Assembly: GCA_031254955.1 (NCBI GenBank)
Contig: JAIRTK010000257.1
Location: 1-5,352, forward strand
Reading direction: 5' to 3'
DNA from: Opitutaceae bacterium
GTDB lineage: Bacteria > Verrucomicrobiota > Verrucomicrobiia > Opitutales > Opitutaceae
Length of the DNA: 5,352 nt
In this document: positions 1-5,114 of the stretch, one piece after another
Layout: each line of letters starts with the position of its first letter
Position numbering within the stretch: position 1 is the first letter of the stretch
Program-made: the position numbers and the translations under genes
The notes under the pieces: generated by a model
The model's database searches: none
Seen by the model: only the letters and a program-made list of their open reading frames with translations
What the model was told of the DNA's origin: nothing

Positions 1-193
1 GCTTCTCCTTTCCGCTTTCTCTTTCTCTTTATTCTTTATCCCTTGGGCGGCACTCTTATTCTTTTCCTTCCTCTTTATTCTTTATCTTTCGCCAGGAACG
101 GCCAGAGCTTCCCGGACGAAGTGGAAAGCCTGACCAGAGAAAAGATAAAGCATGGACGTGTTTGCCAATCTTGTTTTCGCAGTCACTGAAATT
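1..193. other. Intergenic pyrimidine-rich tract with a 16-bp direct repeat
   Basis: No gene is seen here. Positions 1-90 of the plus strand are almost purely C/T, apart from 42-54. The 16-mer CTCTTTATTCTTTATC occurs at 25-40 and again at 71-86, a 46-bp period. Part of it, CTTTATCTTT at 80-89, has its inverse complement at 141-150, so a weak long-loop hairpin is possible. On the minus strand the tract reads as GAGAAA/GATAAAGAATAAAG repeats, similar in style to the GAGAAC repeat between mreC and mreD. It may lie downstream of the mrdA operon or belong to the flank of a gene outside the window. Confidence 0.5.
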
Positions 194-332
194 ATACCCT
201 TTGCGAATGAAAATCACACTTTAGGTAGGGCGAGGCGTCCCGCCAAGCCACGAGCGCTTCCCACGGCTCGGCGGGACGCCTCGCCCTACCCTTAACGGCT
301 TCCATAGTGTGATTTCCATTAGAAAAGGGTAT
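194..332. repeat. Composite palindrome, MITE-like or extragenic palindromic element
   Basis: Three nested inverted-repeat pairs lie one inside another. The outer pair is ATACCCTTT at 194-202 against AAAGGGTAT at 324-332. The middle pair is 206-220 against 306-320, 15 bp with one mismatch and built around AATCACACT/AGTGTGATT. The inner pair is a perfect 21-bp match at 224-244 and 270-290 (GGTAGGGCGAGG... against ...CCTCGCCCTACC). The central loop, 245-269, can add an AGCC/GGCT pairing. The ends carry TA on both sides (195-196 and 330-331), which would fit a TA target duplication, but that is too short to prove insertion. No coding capacity is present. The likely nature is a dispersed, non-autonomous or REP/BIME-like element; family assignment needs other copies in the genome. 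Confidence 0.75.
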
Positions 333-400
333 CAGAATCAAAAAGGATGGAGAAGCCGCCGCTCCGTACGCGAGCGCCCTTCCTCATCCCTTTTGATACC
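328..400. repeat. Second imperfect palindrome sharing an arm with the first
   Basis: GGTATCA at 328-334 pairs with TGATACC at 394-400. After a 5-6 base bulge, 340-349 pairs with 385-394 with one mismatch (AAAAAGGATG against CATCCCTTTT). A small internal hairpin is GCTC at 361-364 with GAGC at 372-375. The left arm overlaps the right outer arm of the 194-332 palindrome, so the two structures compete for the same bases. Neither strand has a U-run after the hairpin, so it is not an intrinsic terminator. Confidence 0.5.
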
Positions 401-443
401 GACACCACATTGAATGATACTCCTGATATTACGCGCTGCTGGT

Positions 444-538
444 GTAGCGCAGGTTGACAGGCTTCTCGCTTCGCTCGGAACCCAACCTGCCGACGGCCCG
501 AAGACCCGCCCTGAAGCAGACTCGGAAGTCTGCGCTAC
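444..538. repeat. Inverted-repeat block, GTAGCGCAG/CTGCGCTAC ends
   Basis: GTAGCGCAG at 444-452 is matched exactly by CTGCGCTAC at 530-538. Two alternative hairpins lie inside: CAGGTTG at 450-456 with CAACCTG at 483-489, and GCAGAC at 516-521 with GTCTGC at 528-533 around a TCGGAA loop. The inner hairpins use some bases of the outer stem, so the structures are mutually exclusive. The block starts about 110 bp past the mrdA stop on the minus strand. It looks like a dispersed extragenic repeat; no U-tract follows any of the hairpins. Confidence 0.55.
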
Positions 539-559
539 GGTGGCGGCGCGGAGCGCTGA

Positions 560-605
560 CCACGGGCGGGGTGTTCATGCCTCTCACGCCACGGGCGGGG
601 TGTTC
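560..605. repeat. 17-bp direct repeat, period 29, with a decayed third copy
   Basis: CCACGGGCGGGGTGTTC occurs at 560-576 and again at 589-605. A degraded further copy (ATGGGCGGGGCGGG) begins near 623. The array lies 40-90 bp past the mrdA stop codon, in the probable 3' untranslated region of the operon. It is short and G-rich and may simply be slippage-derived; no function can be read from it. Confidence 0.6.
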
Positions 606-648
606 GCGGGGCACTCATGCTCATGGGCGGGGCGGGCAAGGGGGGCTT

Positions 649-2652
649 TTATTCCGGCTGGCGCGGGGTGCGTTTGGCCGCCCATGTTTTTAAGATTTGG
701 CCGGCGATGGGGGCGGCGATGGCGCCACCGCCAAATTCTTCGCCGGGGATGTGGCCGTCCATGGCGACCGCTATCGCGATTTGCGGGTTCTCGGCCGGGG
801 CGAAGCCGATGAACCAGGCGATGTTAAGGTATTTGCCGCCTCCGCGAGGGTTCGCCATCTGGGCGGTGCCGGTTTTGGCGGCGATTTCAAGGTTTTGGAA
901 CTCGGGGTAGATGGCGGGGCTGTTGAGGCGGCGTCCGGTGCCGGTTTTCACGGTGCGTTTCATGCCTTCGAGGAGCGCGGCTTGTTGCGCGGGGGTCAGG
1001 CCGGTTTGGCCGGTGCGCAGTCGCGGGCGCGCGGGGTCGTGCAGGATGGTCGGCGGCGTGCGGACTTCGCCGCGCGCGATCGAGGCGGCGAGGCAGGCCA
1101 TCTGGAGCGGGGAGCAGAGGAGGCCGCTTTGGCCGATGGCCATCTGGGCGGTGTCGCCGGCTGTCCAGCTTTCGCCGTGGGTGTTTTTTTTCCAGGCGGG
1201 GTCGGGCACGTTCATGCGGCGGCCTTCGTCGATTTCGATGCCGGTGCGTTGGTCGAGGCCGAACAGGCGCGCGGTTTCGGCGAGGGCGGGTTGTCCGGTG
1301 GCGAGGCCTTCGGTGTAAAAAAAGATGTTGCAGCTTTTGGCGATGGCGTCGGGGAAGGCGATGGGGCCGCGGTCGCGGTGGTTGTGGCAATGGAAGAGGC
1401 GGTCGCCGATGCGCAGGGCGCCGTGGCAGGCGATTTCGGTGTCCGGCTCTAGGGCGCCGGCGCGGAAGGCGGCGATGGCGGTGAGGATTTTGAAGGTGGA
1501 GCCGGGGGGGCGGAAGCTTTGCGTGGCGCGGTTCAGCCAGCCGCCTTCGTCTTCGATTTCTTTGAAGGTGGCCGGGGTGAGGCGCGGGGTGAAGTGGTTC
1601 AGGTCGTAATCGGGTTTGCTGGCCAGGGCGAGCACTTCGCCGGTGCGCACGTCGATGGCGACGGCGGCGCCGGCGATGCGGGTGCCGTCGTCGTCGGTCA
1701 GGTCTTCCATCGCGGCTTCGGCGGCGAGTTGCAGGTCGAGGTCGAGCGAGAGTGTGAGGTTGCGGCCTTGGACGGGGGTGCGGCGCATGAGCGGGGGGTC
1801 GATGCGGTAGCCGGCGGGGTCAACGCGGTAGATGGCGCCGCCGGCTTTGCCTTGGAGGTGTTCGTTGAAGCGTTTTTCAATGCCGGCGCGGCCCGTGGTG
1901 CCGCGCATTTTGAAGGTGGCGAGGTCTTCGCCGGGGAAGCCTTCCACGGGGGTGTCGTCGGTCGCGCCGGTGTAGCCCAGGATGTGCGACGCGGCGGAGC
2001 CGTGCGGGTAGTCGCGGACGCTGGTGGCGGTGAGTTGGAGCGGGGAGCGGACGGGGAGTTGTTCGGCGAGGCGGGCGTAGTCGCCGGGCGTGAGGTCGTC
2101 GAGCAGGGTGTAGGGCAGCAGGAGTTGCTGGCGGAAGTGGCGTTCGAGGTCGCGGCTGTTGGCCCGCGCTTCGCGTCCGATGATGCGGTTGACTTCGTCG
2201 AGGTGGCGTTGGACGACGGAGTAGCGCGCGATGACGGCCATTTGGGAGGCGCTGGGGATGTCTTTGTCGCCGAGTTCGCGGTAGTTTTTGCGGATGCGGA
2301 GGTATTCCAGGCGGAATTCGCGGCGGAGTTCGTCGAGGTTGAGCGTGACTTCGAAGCGGGCGCGGTTGCCGACGAGGAGGCGGCCTTCGCGGTCGTAGAT
2401 GTTGCCGCGTGGCGCGGGCAGGAGGATGCGTCGTTGGTGCTGGAGGCGTTCGCGTTCGTGGTAGATGTCGGCCTTGAAGAGTTGCTGGTAGGCGAAGCCG
2501 CCGAGGATCAGCAGGAGCAGCGCGGCCACGATGGGGTAAAATATGAGGATGCGCGGGTCGTAGCCTTTGTGCATCTCGGTGAGTTTGCCGGAGCGGGCTT
2601 CGAGGGGGTGGTCCATGTCGCGCGGACGCGGGCGGGGGAAGGGCAGGCTCAT
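649..2652 (-). CDS. mrdA: Penicillin-binding protein 2, elongation-specific peptidoglycan transpeptidase
   Basis: This is a class B penicillin-binding protein of 667 residues that cross-links peptidoglycan stem peptides during side-wall growth. It is anchored in the inner membrane with its catalytic domain in the periplasm. A short basic cytoplasmic tail precedes one membrane segment at about 35-59. The PBP dimerisation/pedestal region follows, with PRGNIYDREG at 81-90 and GTTGRAGIEKRFN at 251-263. The transpeptidase domain covers about 300-657 with all three catalytic motifs: STFK at 385-388 (acyl-acceptor Ser385), SCN at 440-442 and KTGTAQ at 593-598. A second KTGTG at 569-573 is a decoy, not the active-site KTG. 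The ATG at 2652 is chosen because it overlaps the mreD stop as ATGA, which implies translational coupling, and gives a normal PBP2 length. The frame stays open upstream to 2985, but that part is arginine/proline-rich read-through of mreD. rodA does not follow within the 648 bp to the window edge. Confidence 0.96.
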   Translation of the reverse strand: MSLPFPRPRPRDMDHPLEARSGKLTEMHKGYDPRILIFYPIVAALLLLILGGFAYQQLFKADIYHERERLQHQRRILLPAPRGNIYDREGRLLVGNRARFEVTLNLDELRREFRLEYLRIRKNYRELGDKDIPSASQMAVIARYSVVQRHLDEVNRIIGREARANSRDLERHFRQQLLLPYTLLDDLTPGDYARLAEQLPVRSPLQLTATSVRDYPHGSAASHILGYTGATDDTPVEGFPGEDLATFKMRGTTGRAGIEKRFNEHLQGKAGGAIYRVDPAGYRIDPPLMRRTPVQGRNLTLSLDLDLQLAAEAAMEDLTDDDGTRIAGAAVAIDVRTGEVLALASKPDYDLNHFTPRLTPATFKEIEDEGGWLNRATQSFRPPGSTFKILTAIAAFRAGALEPDTEIACHGALRIGDRLFHCHNHRDRGPIAFPDAIAKSCNIFFYTEGLATGQPALAETARLFGLDQRTGIEIDEGRRMNVPDPAWKKNTHGESWTAGDTAQMAIGQSGLLCSPLQMACLAASIARGEVRTPPTILHDPARPRLRTGQTGLTPAQQAALLEGMKRTVKTGTGRRLNSPAIYPEFQNLEIAAKTGTAQMANPRGGGKYLNIAWFIGFAPAENPQIAIAVAMDGHIPGEEFGGGAIAAPIAGQILKTWAAKRTPRQPE

Positions 2653-3176
2653 GGCTGGGTTTCGTGGCGCGGTGGCGCGGCGTTGAAGAGGGCGAGGGCG
2701 TGTTCTTGAAATGCGAAGAACCACGGGGCGACGAGCGCGATGAGCAGTTCGGAGGCGAGCAGATCGACCAAGAGCCGGAGCGCGAGGCCGGAGGGCGCGG
2801 CGCGGCGGAGTGCGCAGAAGAGGGCGACGGCGGCGAAGAGGGCGATGTTGGCGACCAGGGCGACGGCAATGCCGACCAGCGGCCCGGTCTTGGGGATGCG
2901 CGGGCGGAGTTGGAAAATGACGGCGTGCGTGATGAGAAAGAGCATGGTGAGCAATCCGAAGGGCAGGGGTGTGGCGGCGTCGCACCAGAGGCCGAGCGGC
3001 ACGATGACGCGCCAGCCGTGGCGGTGGCGGAGGCGAAGCGCGGGAAACGCCACCAGCAGTCCTCCGATGAAAACGCTGATGTGCAGGGCCGACAGGTAGT
3101 GGTTGAGCTGGGCCGCGATCGTGCAGAGCAGGATTCCGCAGGGGATGACGATGATGGGTGTGCGGTAGCGGCGCAT
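2649..3176 (-). CDS. mreD: Rod shape-determining protein MreD
   Basis: This is a small polytopic inner-membrane protein of 175 residues, a normal size for MreD, and an integral part of the elongasome with MreC, PBP2, RodA and MreB. Hydrophobic segments lie at about 7-24, 31-47, 56-90 (probably two helices), 98-123 and 132-156. The conserved MreD core is visible as LWCDAATPLPFGLLTML at 63-79, with the typical Asp and the Pro-x-Gly of the family. The sequence is poorly conserved apart from this, so the call rests on topology, that motif and its place between mreC and mrdA. The ATG at 3176 is the first usable start. No Shine-Dalgarno sequence precedes it; the upstream bases are CTTCCCCCCCG in a pyrimidine-rich leader. 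The stop overlaps the mrdA start by 4 bp. Confidence 0.9.
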   Translation of the reverse strand: MRRYRTPIIVIPCGILLCTIAAQLNHYLSALHISVFIGGLLVAFPALRLRHRHGWRVIVPLGLWCDAATPLPFGLLTMLFLITHAVIFQLRPRIPKTGPLVGIAVALVANIALFAAVALFCALRRAAPSGLALRLLVDLLASELLIALVAPWFFAFQEHALALFNAAPPRHETQP

Positions 3177-3254
3177 CGGGGGGGAAGACTGAAAGGCTGA
3201 AGAGAGGAAAGAGTGCAGGGAAAGGGAGATGAGCGGAAAGGGCGGGTGTTTTTT
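3177..3254 (-). promoter_or_regulatory. Pyrimidine-rich untranslated leader of mreD
   Basis: In the operon sense the 78 bases between the large hairpin and the mreD ATG are nearly all C/T with runs such as CCCTTTCC, CTCTCTTC and CTTCCCCCCC. There is no AGGAGG-like sequence. A tract of this kind could act as an unstructured ribosome landing zone of the S1-dependent type, downstream of a hairpin that would otherwise block coupling from mreC. This role is inferred from composition only. Confidence 0.3.
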
Positions 3255-3342
3255 ATCGTTCTCGTTCTCTTACTCGTTCTCGTTCTCTCTTCCGTTTGCG
3301 TGGCGTTTCGAGAACGAGAACGAGTAAGAGAACGAGAACGAT
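3255..3342. repeat. Perfect 33-bp inverted repeat (hairpin) between mreC and mreD
   Basis: The arms at 3255-3287 and 3310-3342 are exact reverse complements, around a 22-nt loop at 3288-3309. Each arm is itself two copies of the 14-mer TCGTTCTCGTTCTC separated by TTAC (3256-3269 and 3274-3287), so the 14-mer occurs four times, two in each orientation. On the minus strand the stem begins four bases after the mreC stop codon. It is followed by ATAAAAAACACC, not a U-run, so it is not a standard intrinsic terminator in the operon direction; the plus direction also lacks a U-run. It could stabilise the mreC 3' end, mark a processing site, lower downstream expression, or be a mobile palindromic repeat that landed between the genes. 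Confidence 0.9.
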
Positions 3343-3346
3343 GGTG

Positions 3347-4180
3347 TCAGGAAGGCGGAGGGAGGGGGACGAGCACCGTCACTTCGCTGACCGAGGCGAG
3401 GCGCGGGTCGAGAAGGACGGGGCCGGATTTGAAAAGACCGTCGCTGCCTGGCTCAAGCGTGGTGATGAGGCCGATGCTCAGGCCGGGCGGGAAAACGCCG
3501 CCCAGGCCGGAGGTGACGAGGCGGCGCGGGTCGGTGGCGCCGGCGAGGATGTCGAGCGGCACGAATTCCACCGTGCCGCCCGCGCGGGCCAGCGAGCGGG
3601 CGCCGGCGCCCTGATAGCTGACCGGGCGATCGTCGCCCTCGATGCAGGCGGCGAGTCGGAGGCCGGGATTGCTCACCAAATCAACGACCGAGGTGTAGGC
3701 GCCGACCTCGGTCACGCGACCGACGACGCCGCCGACAAAGATGACGGGCGAGCCGGCGCTGATGCCGTGCATGGAGCCTTTGCGGATGACGAGGCGCTGC
3801 CACCAGGCGTTGTAGTCGCGACGGAGCACGCGGGCGGGTTCGCCGCGGTAGTCGTTGAACGAAGGCAGGCGCAGCAACTCTTCGAGCCGGGCGACCTCGG
3901 CCTCCAGCGTGGCGTTTTTGCGGATGCTCAATTCGTAGGACGCGTTGAGCCGCGAGAGTTGCTGGCCGGCCTCGATGAGGTCGTTCTTGGCCCGCGTGCG
4001 CAGCGACCAGTAGTTTTGCAAATCGCGCACCCGCCCCGCCGTGACATCGACTGGGGCCTGAAACTCAAAAAACGAAAGCCGCGCGAAACGCTTGACCAAC
4101 GCGGGCAGCGCCAGCCAGGCCGCGAATGCGAGAAGGAGGATCAGGAACGGGCGGGCTTGGTCGATGCGTTTGGACGGCAC
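3347..4180 (-). CDS. mreC: Rod shape-determining protein MreC
   Basis: This is a bitopic inner-membrane protein of 277 residues, a typical length, that forms a periplasmic scaffold and activates PBP2 in the elongasome. After a short basic N-terminus there is a membrane segment at about 11-29, then a coiled-coil helix at about 63-106 for dimerisation. The two beta-barrel domains of the family occupy about 113-272. Diagnostic stretches are RDYNAWWQRLVIRKGSMHGI at 121-140, GVVGRVTEVGAYTSVVDLVS at 151-170 and VTSGLGGVFPPGLSIGLI at 222-239. The C-terminus is a short proline tail. The start is GTG at 4180: an in-frame TGA at 4193-4195 excludes anything longer, and the membrane helix follows at once. 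There is no Shine-Dalgarno sequence; the upstream bases are CTTTCCTCGCC. It is the first recognised gene of the mreC-mreD-mrdA block, and mreB is not next to it. Confidence 0.96.
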   Translation of the reverse strand: MPSKRIDQARPFLILLLAFAAWLALPALVKRFARLSFFEFQAPVDVTAGRVRDLQNYWSLRTRAKNDLIEAGQQLSRLNASYELSIRKNATLEAEVARLEELLRLPSFNDYRGEPARVLRRDYNAWWQRLVIRKGSMHGISAGSPVIFVGGVVGRVTEVGAYTSVVDLVSNPGLRLAACIEGDDRPVSYQGAGARSLARAGGTVEFVPLDILAGATDPRRLVTSGLGGVFPPGLSIGLITTLEPGSDGLFKSGPVLLDPRLASVSEVTVLVPLPPPS

Positions 4181-4203
4181 GGCGAGGAAAGATCAGGTTG
4201 CGG

Positions 4204-4223
4204 AAAAACGCCGGTGGCCGGCG
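4204..4223 (-). terminator. Terminator-like hairpin just upstream of mreC
   Basis: On the minus strand CGCCGG-CCA-CCGGCG forms a six-pair all-GC stem (4223-4218 with 4214-4209) with a three-base loop, followed directly by TTTTT (4208-4204). It ends 23 bp before the mreC GTG. It could terminate transcripts arriving from the small ORF upstream, or act as an attenuator if the mreC promoter lies further upstream. The stem and U-run are short, so chance in GC-rich DNA is possible. Confidence 0.4.
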
Positions 4224-4754
4224 CATGACGGACAACCGGCAATCGGCGCAAAAAGATGCGGGAAGCGCAAAGGGATTTTTGGAGTTTTTAAGGCACCTCC
4301 CGCCCAAACCGGCCCGCATGAGCCTCGCCCGGGCAATTCCGCCGGCAGATTGATGTGCGCCGGCGCATCGGTATTTGTCCCCGGCATGAGTCCGGACGGC
4401 GAACTCACCGCCGATCCCGTCAGCGCCGGCGGCGGCTGGCGCGTCGGCGTCAAGTGCTGGCTGCTTTGTGCGGCAAAGAAAAACGTCGTCGAAGCCCGCC
4501 GCCGCTGCGGTCGCCATCACCGTGAACAGGCTCGCCGACGCACACCCAGACGTTGCCACACACCCAGCCACTGCCGCACCGGATGCAAGGCTCGCATCTC
4601 ACGCAACCACGTCTGTTCTCCTGTCTCGGTCGCGGTCTCGGTCTCGCCCCACCCCAGCGTCGTCAGGCGCAGCAGTTTTTTTAGTGCCACGACGCGGTTC
4701 CGTTGACGCCGCCATGACGGCGGCCCTCTCGCGCATCCCGACGCTTAGCGCCTC
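4224..4754. other. Intergenic region without a convincing gene
   Basis: About 530 bp separate the hairpin before mreC from the small ORF. Open frames exist on both strands, as expected at this GC content, but their translations are rich in Arg, Ala, Pro, Cys and His, lack hydrophobic periodicity and show no known motif. The region contains a perfect 12-bp palindrome TGCGCCGGCGCA at 4356-4367, a hairpin GCCGCC-ATGAC-GGCGGC at 4708-4724 without a following U-run, and a TTTTTTT run near 4675-4681. It most likely holds the promoter and leader of the mre operon, but I cannot point to a clear -35/-10 pair. Confidence 0.5.
4623..4646. repeat. Hexamer tandem array (GTCTCG)4
   Basis: Four hexamers follow one another: GTCTCG, GTCGCG, GTCTCG, GTCTCG (4623-4628, 4629-4634, 4635-4640, 4641-4646), with one substitution in the second unit. 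On the minus strand this reads CGAGAC, close in style to the GAGAAC units of the 3255-3342 hairpin. It is probably a simple-sequence tract; no function can be assigned. Confidence 0.7.
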
Positions 4755-4931
4755 TTATCCCAACGCCCGCAACTGCCGCACCGCCGCCGCCTCGCCCGCC
4801 TCATCCCGGCTCCCGCTTTGTTCGCTGCGCACCTGCGCCAGCACCGTTTCCACTCGCGCAAACAGCCCCGTCCGTTGCGCCAGTTGCTTTACCAACATTT
4901 CGATCTGCGCTCGGGTCGGATTCCATCCCAT
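4755..4931 (-). CDS. Possible small coiled-coil protein, 58 aa, unknown function
   Basis: I do not recognise this protein. The ORF starts at ATG 4931 and ends with TAA at 4755-4757, and an in-frame TGA lies five codons before the ATG. GGAG sits seven bases before the ATG, a well-placed ribosome binding site and better than any seen for mreC, mreD or mrdA. Third codon positions are about three-quarters G or C. Residues 8-36 (AQIEMLVKQLAQRTGLFARV and following) form a predicted amphipathic helix with heptad spacing: I10, L13, L17, F24, V27, L31 and V34, with R20 breaking the hydrophobic stripe. A charged Gly/Ser-rich linker follows at 36-46, then a short second helix at 47-57. There is no signal peptide or membrane segment, so it would be cytosolic. 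It shares the mre gene strand but lies about 570 bp upstream. An overlapping alternative frame at 4801-4995 is less protein-like. Chance in GC-rich DNA remains possible. Confidence 0.5.
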   Translation of the reverse strand: MGWNPTRAQIEMLVKQLAQRTGLFARVETVLAQVRSEQSGSRDEAGEAAAVRQLRALG

Positions 4932-4935
4932 CCCG

Positions 4936-4942
4936 ATTCTCC
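4936..4942 (-). promoter_or_regulatory. Ribosome binding site of the 58-aa ORF
   Basis: On the minus strand the bases before the ATG at 4931 read GGAGAATCGGG. GGAG is complementary to the 16S rRNA tail and lies at about 4939-4942 with a seven-base spacer. It is the main reason for choosing this start and for taking the small ORF seriously. Confidence 0.45.
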
Positions 4943-5004
4943 ATCACGCCTTGCCGCAGGCATACAGCTCTAAAGGTTCCCTGTCCCGACATCACTTCCT
5001 GTTA

Positions 5005-5047
5005 CACCTTGGAAAGGGTGCAACTCAAAGCTGTGTCACCTTGGAAA
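5005..5047. repeat. 11-bp direct repeat CACCTTGGAAA, 32-bp spacing
   Basis: CACCTTGGAAA is found at 5005-5015 and at 5037-5047, 32 bp apart start to start, which is about three helical turns. The second copy is bracketed by AAGCT at 5028-5032 and AGCTT at 5048-5052. The pair lies between the 58-aa ORF (minus) and tRNA-Pro (plus), so it could be a paired regulator-binding site for either. It may also be chance; no promoter could be placed confidently beside it. Confidence 0.35.
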
Positions 5048-5114
5048 AGCTTGTAGAAAATTCTCCTTGCTGCCCGCGCCGCGCCGGCTCATGTTGCCCG
5101 GCTCAATCACACAT

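Noticed and set aside
171..198. Promoter-like TTGTTT, 16 bp, TATACC on the plus strand
   Set aside because: The -10 part belongs to the palindrome arm at 194-202, no gene follows on that strand, and such matches are expected by chance.
429..910. Several short open frames at the left side on both strands
   Set aside because: They run through inverted and direct repeats or the antisense of the mrdA 3' end and have no coding signature.
1519..2709. Long plus-strand open frame opposite mrdA
   Set aside because: The translation is a Gly/Ala/Val/Glu-rich antisense shadow of a GC-rich gene with clear catalytic motifs on the other strand.
2653..2985. N-terminal extension of mrdA by 111 codons in the same frame
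   Set aside because: The extension lies entirely inside mreD, is Arg/Pro/His-rich with no motif, and the ATG at 2652 overlapping the mreD stop gives a normal PBP2.
2664..3200. Plus-strand open frame opposite mreD
   Set aside because: It is an acidic Glu/Gly/Asp-rich antisense shadow of a membrane protein gene, with no motif.
3255..3342. The repeat array read as a CRISPR or as an intrinsic terminator
   Set aside because: The units are adjacent hexamers without unique spacers, so it is not a CRISPR; no U-run follows the stem on either strand, so it is not an intrinsic terminator.
3296..4228. Plus-strand open frame opposite mreC
   Set aside because: It mirrors mreC, which has strong family motifs, and starts within the hairpin repeat.
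4225..4353. 42-aa plus-strand ORF (MTDNRQSAQKDAG...) with a TGATG junction to the next frame
   Set aside because: The residues look somewhat protein-like, but there is no ribosome binding site, the ATG falls just after a GC hairpin, and the following frame is not protein-like.
4065..4571. 168-codon minus-strand open frame overlapping the mreC start
   Set aside because: It overlaps the 5' end of mreC out of frame, and its composition (Cys, Arg, Pro, Ala) is that of read-through intergenic GC-rich DNA.
4708..4724. Hairpin GCCGCC-ATGAC-GGCGGC as a terminator for the 58-aa ORF
   Set aside because: The stem is good but no U-run follows on the minus strand, so it is only mentioned as a local hairpin.
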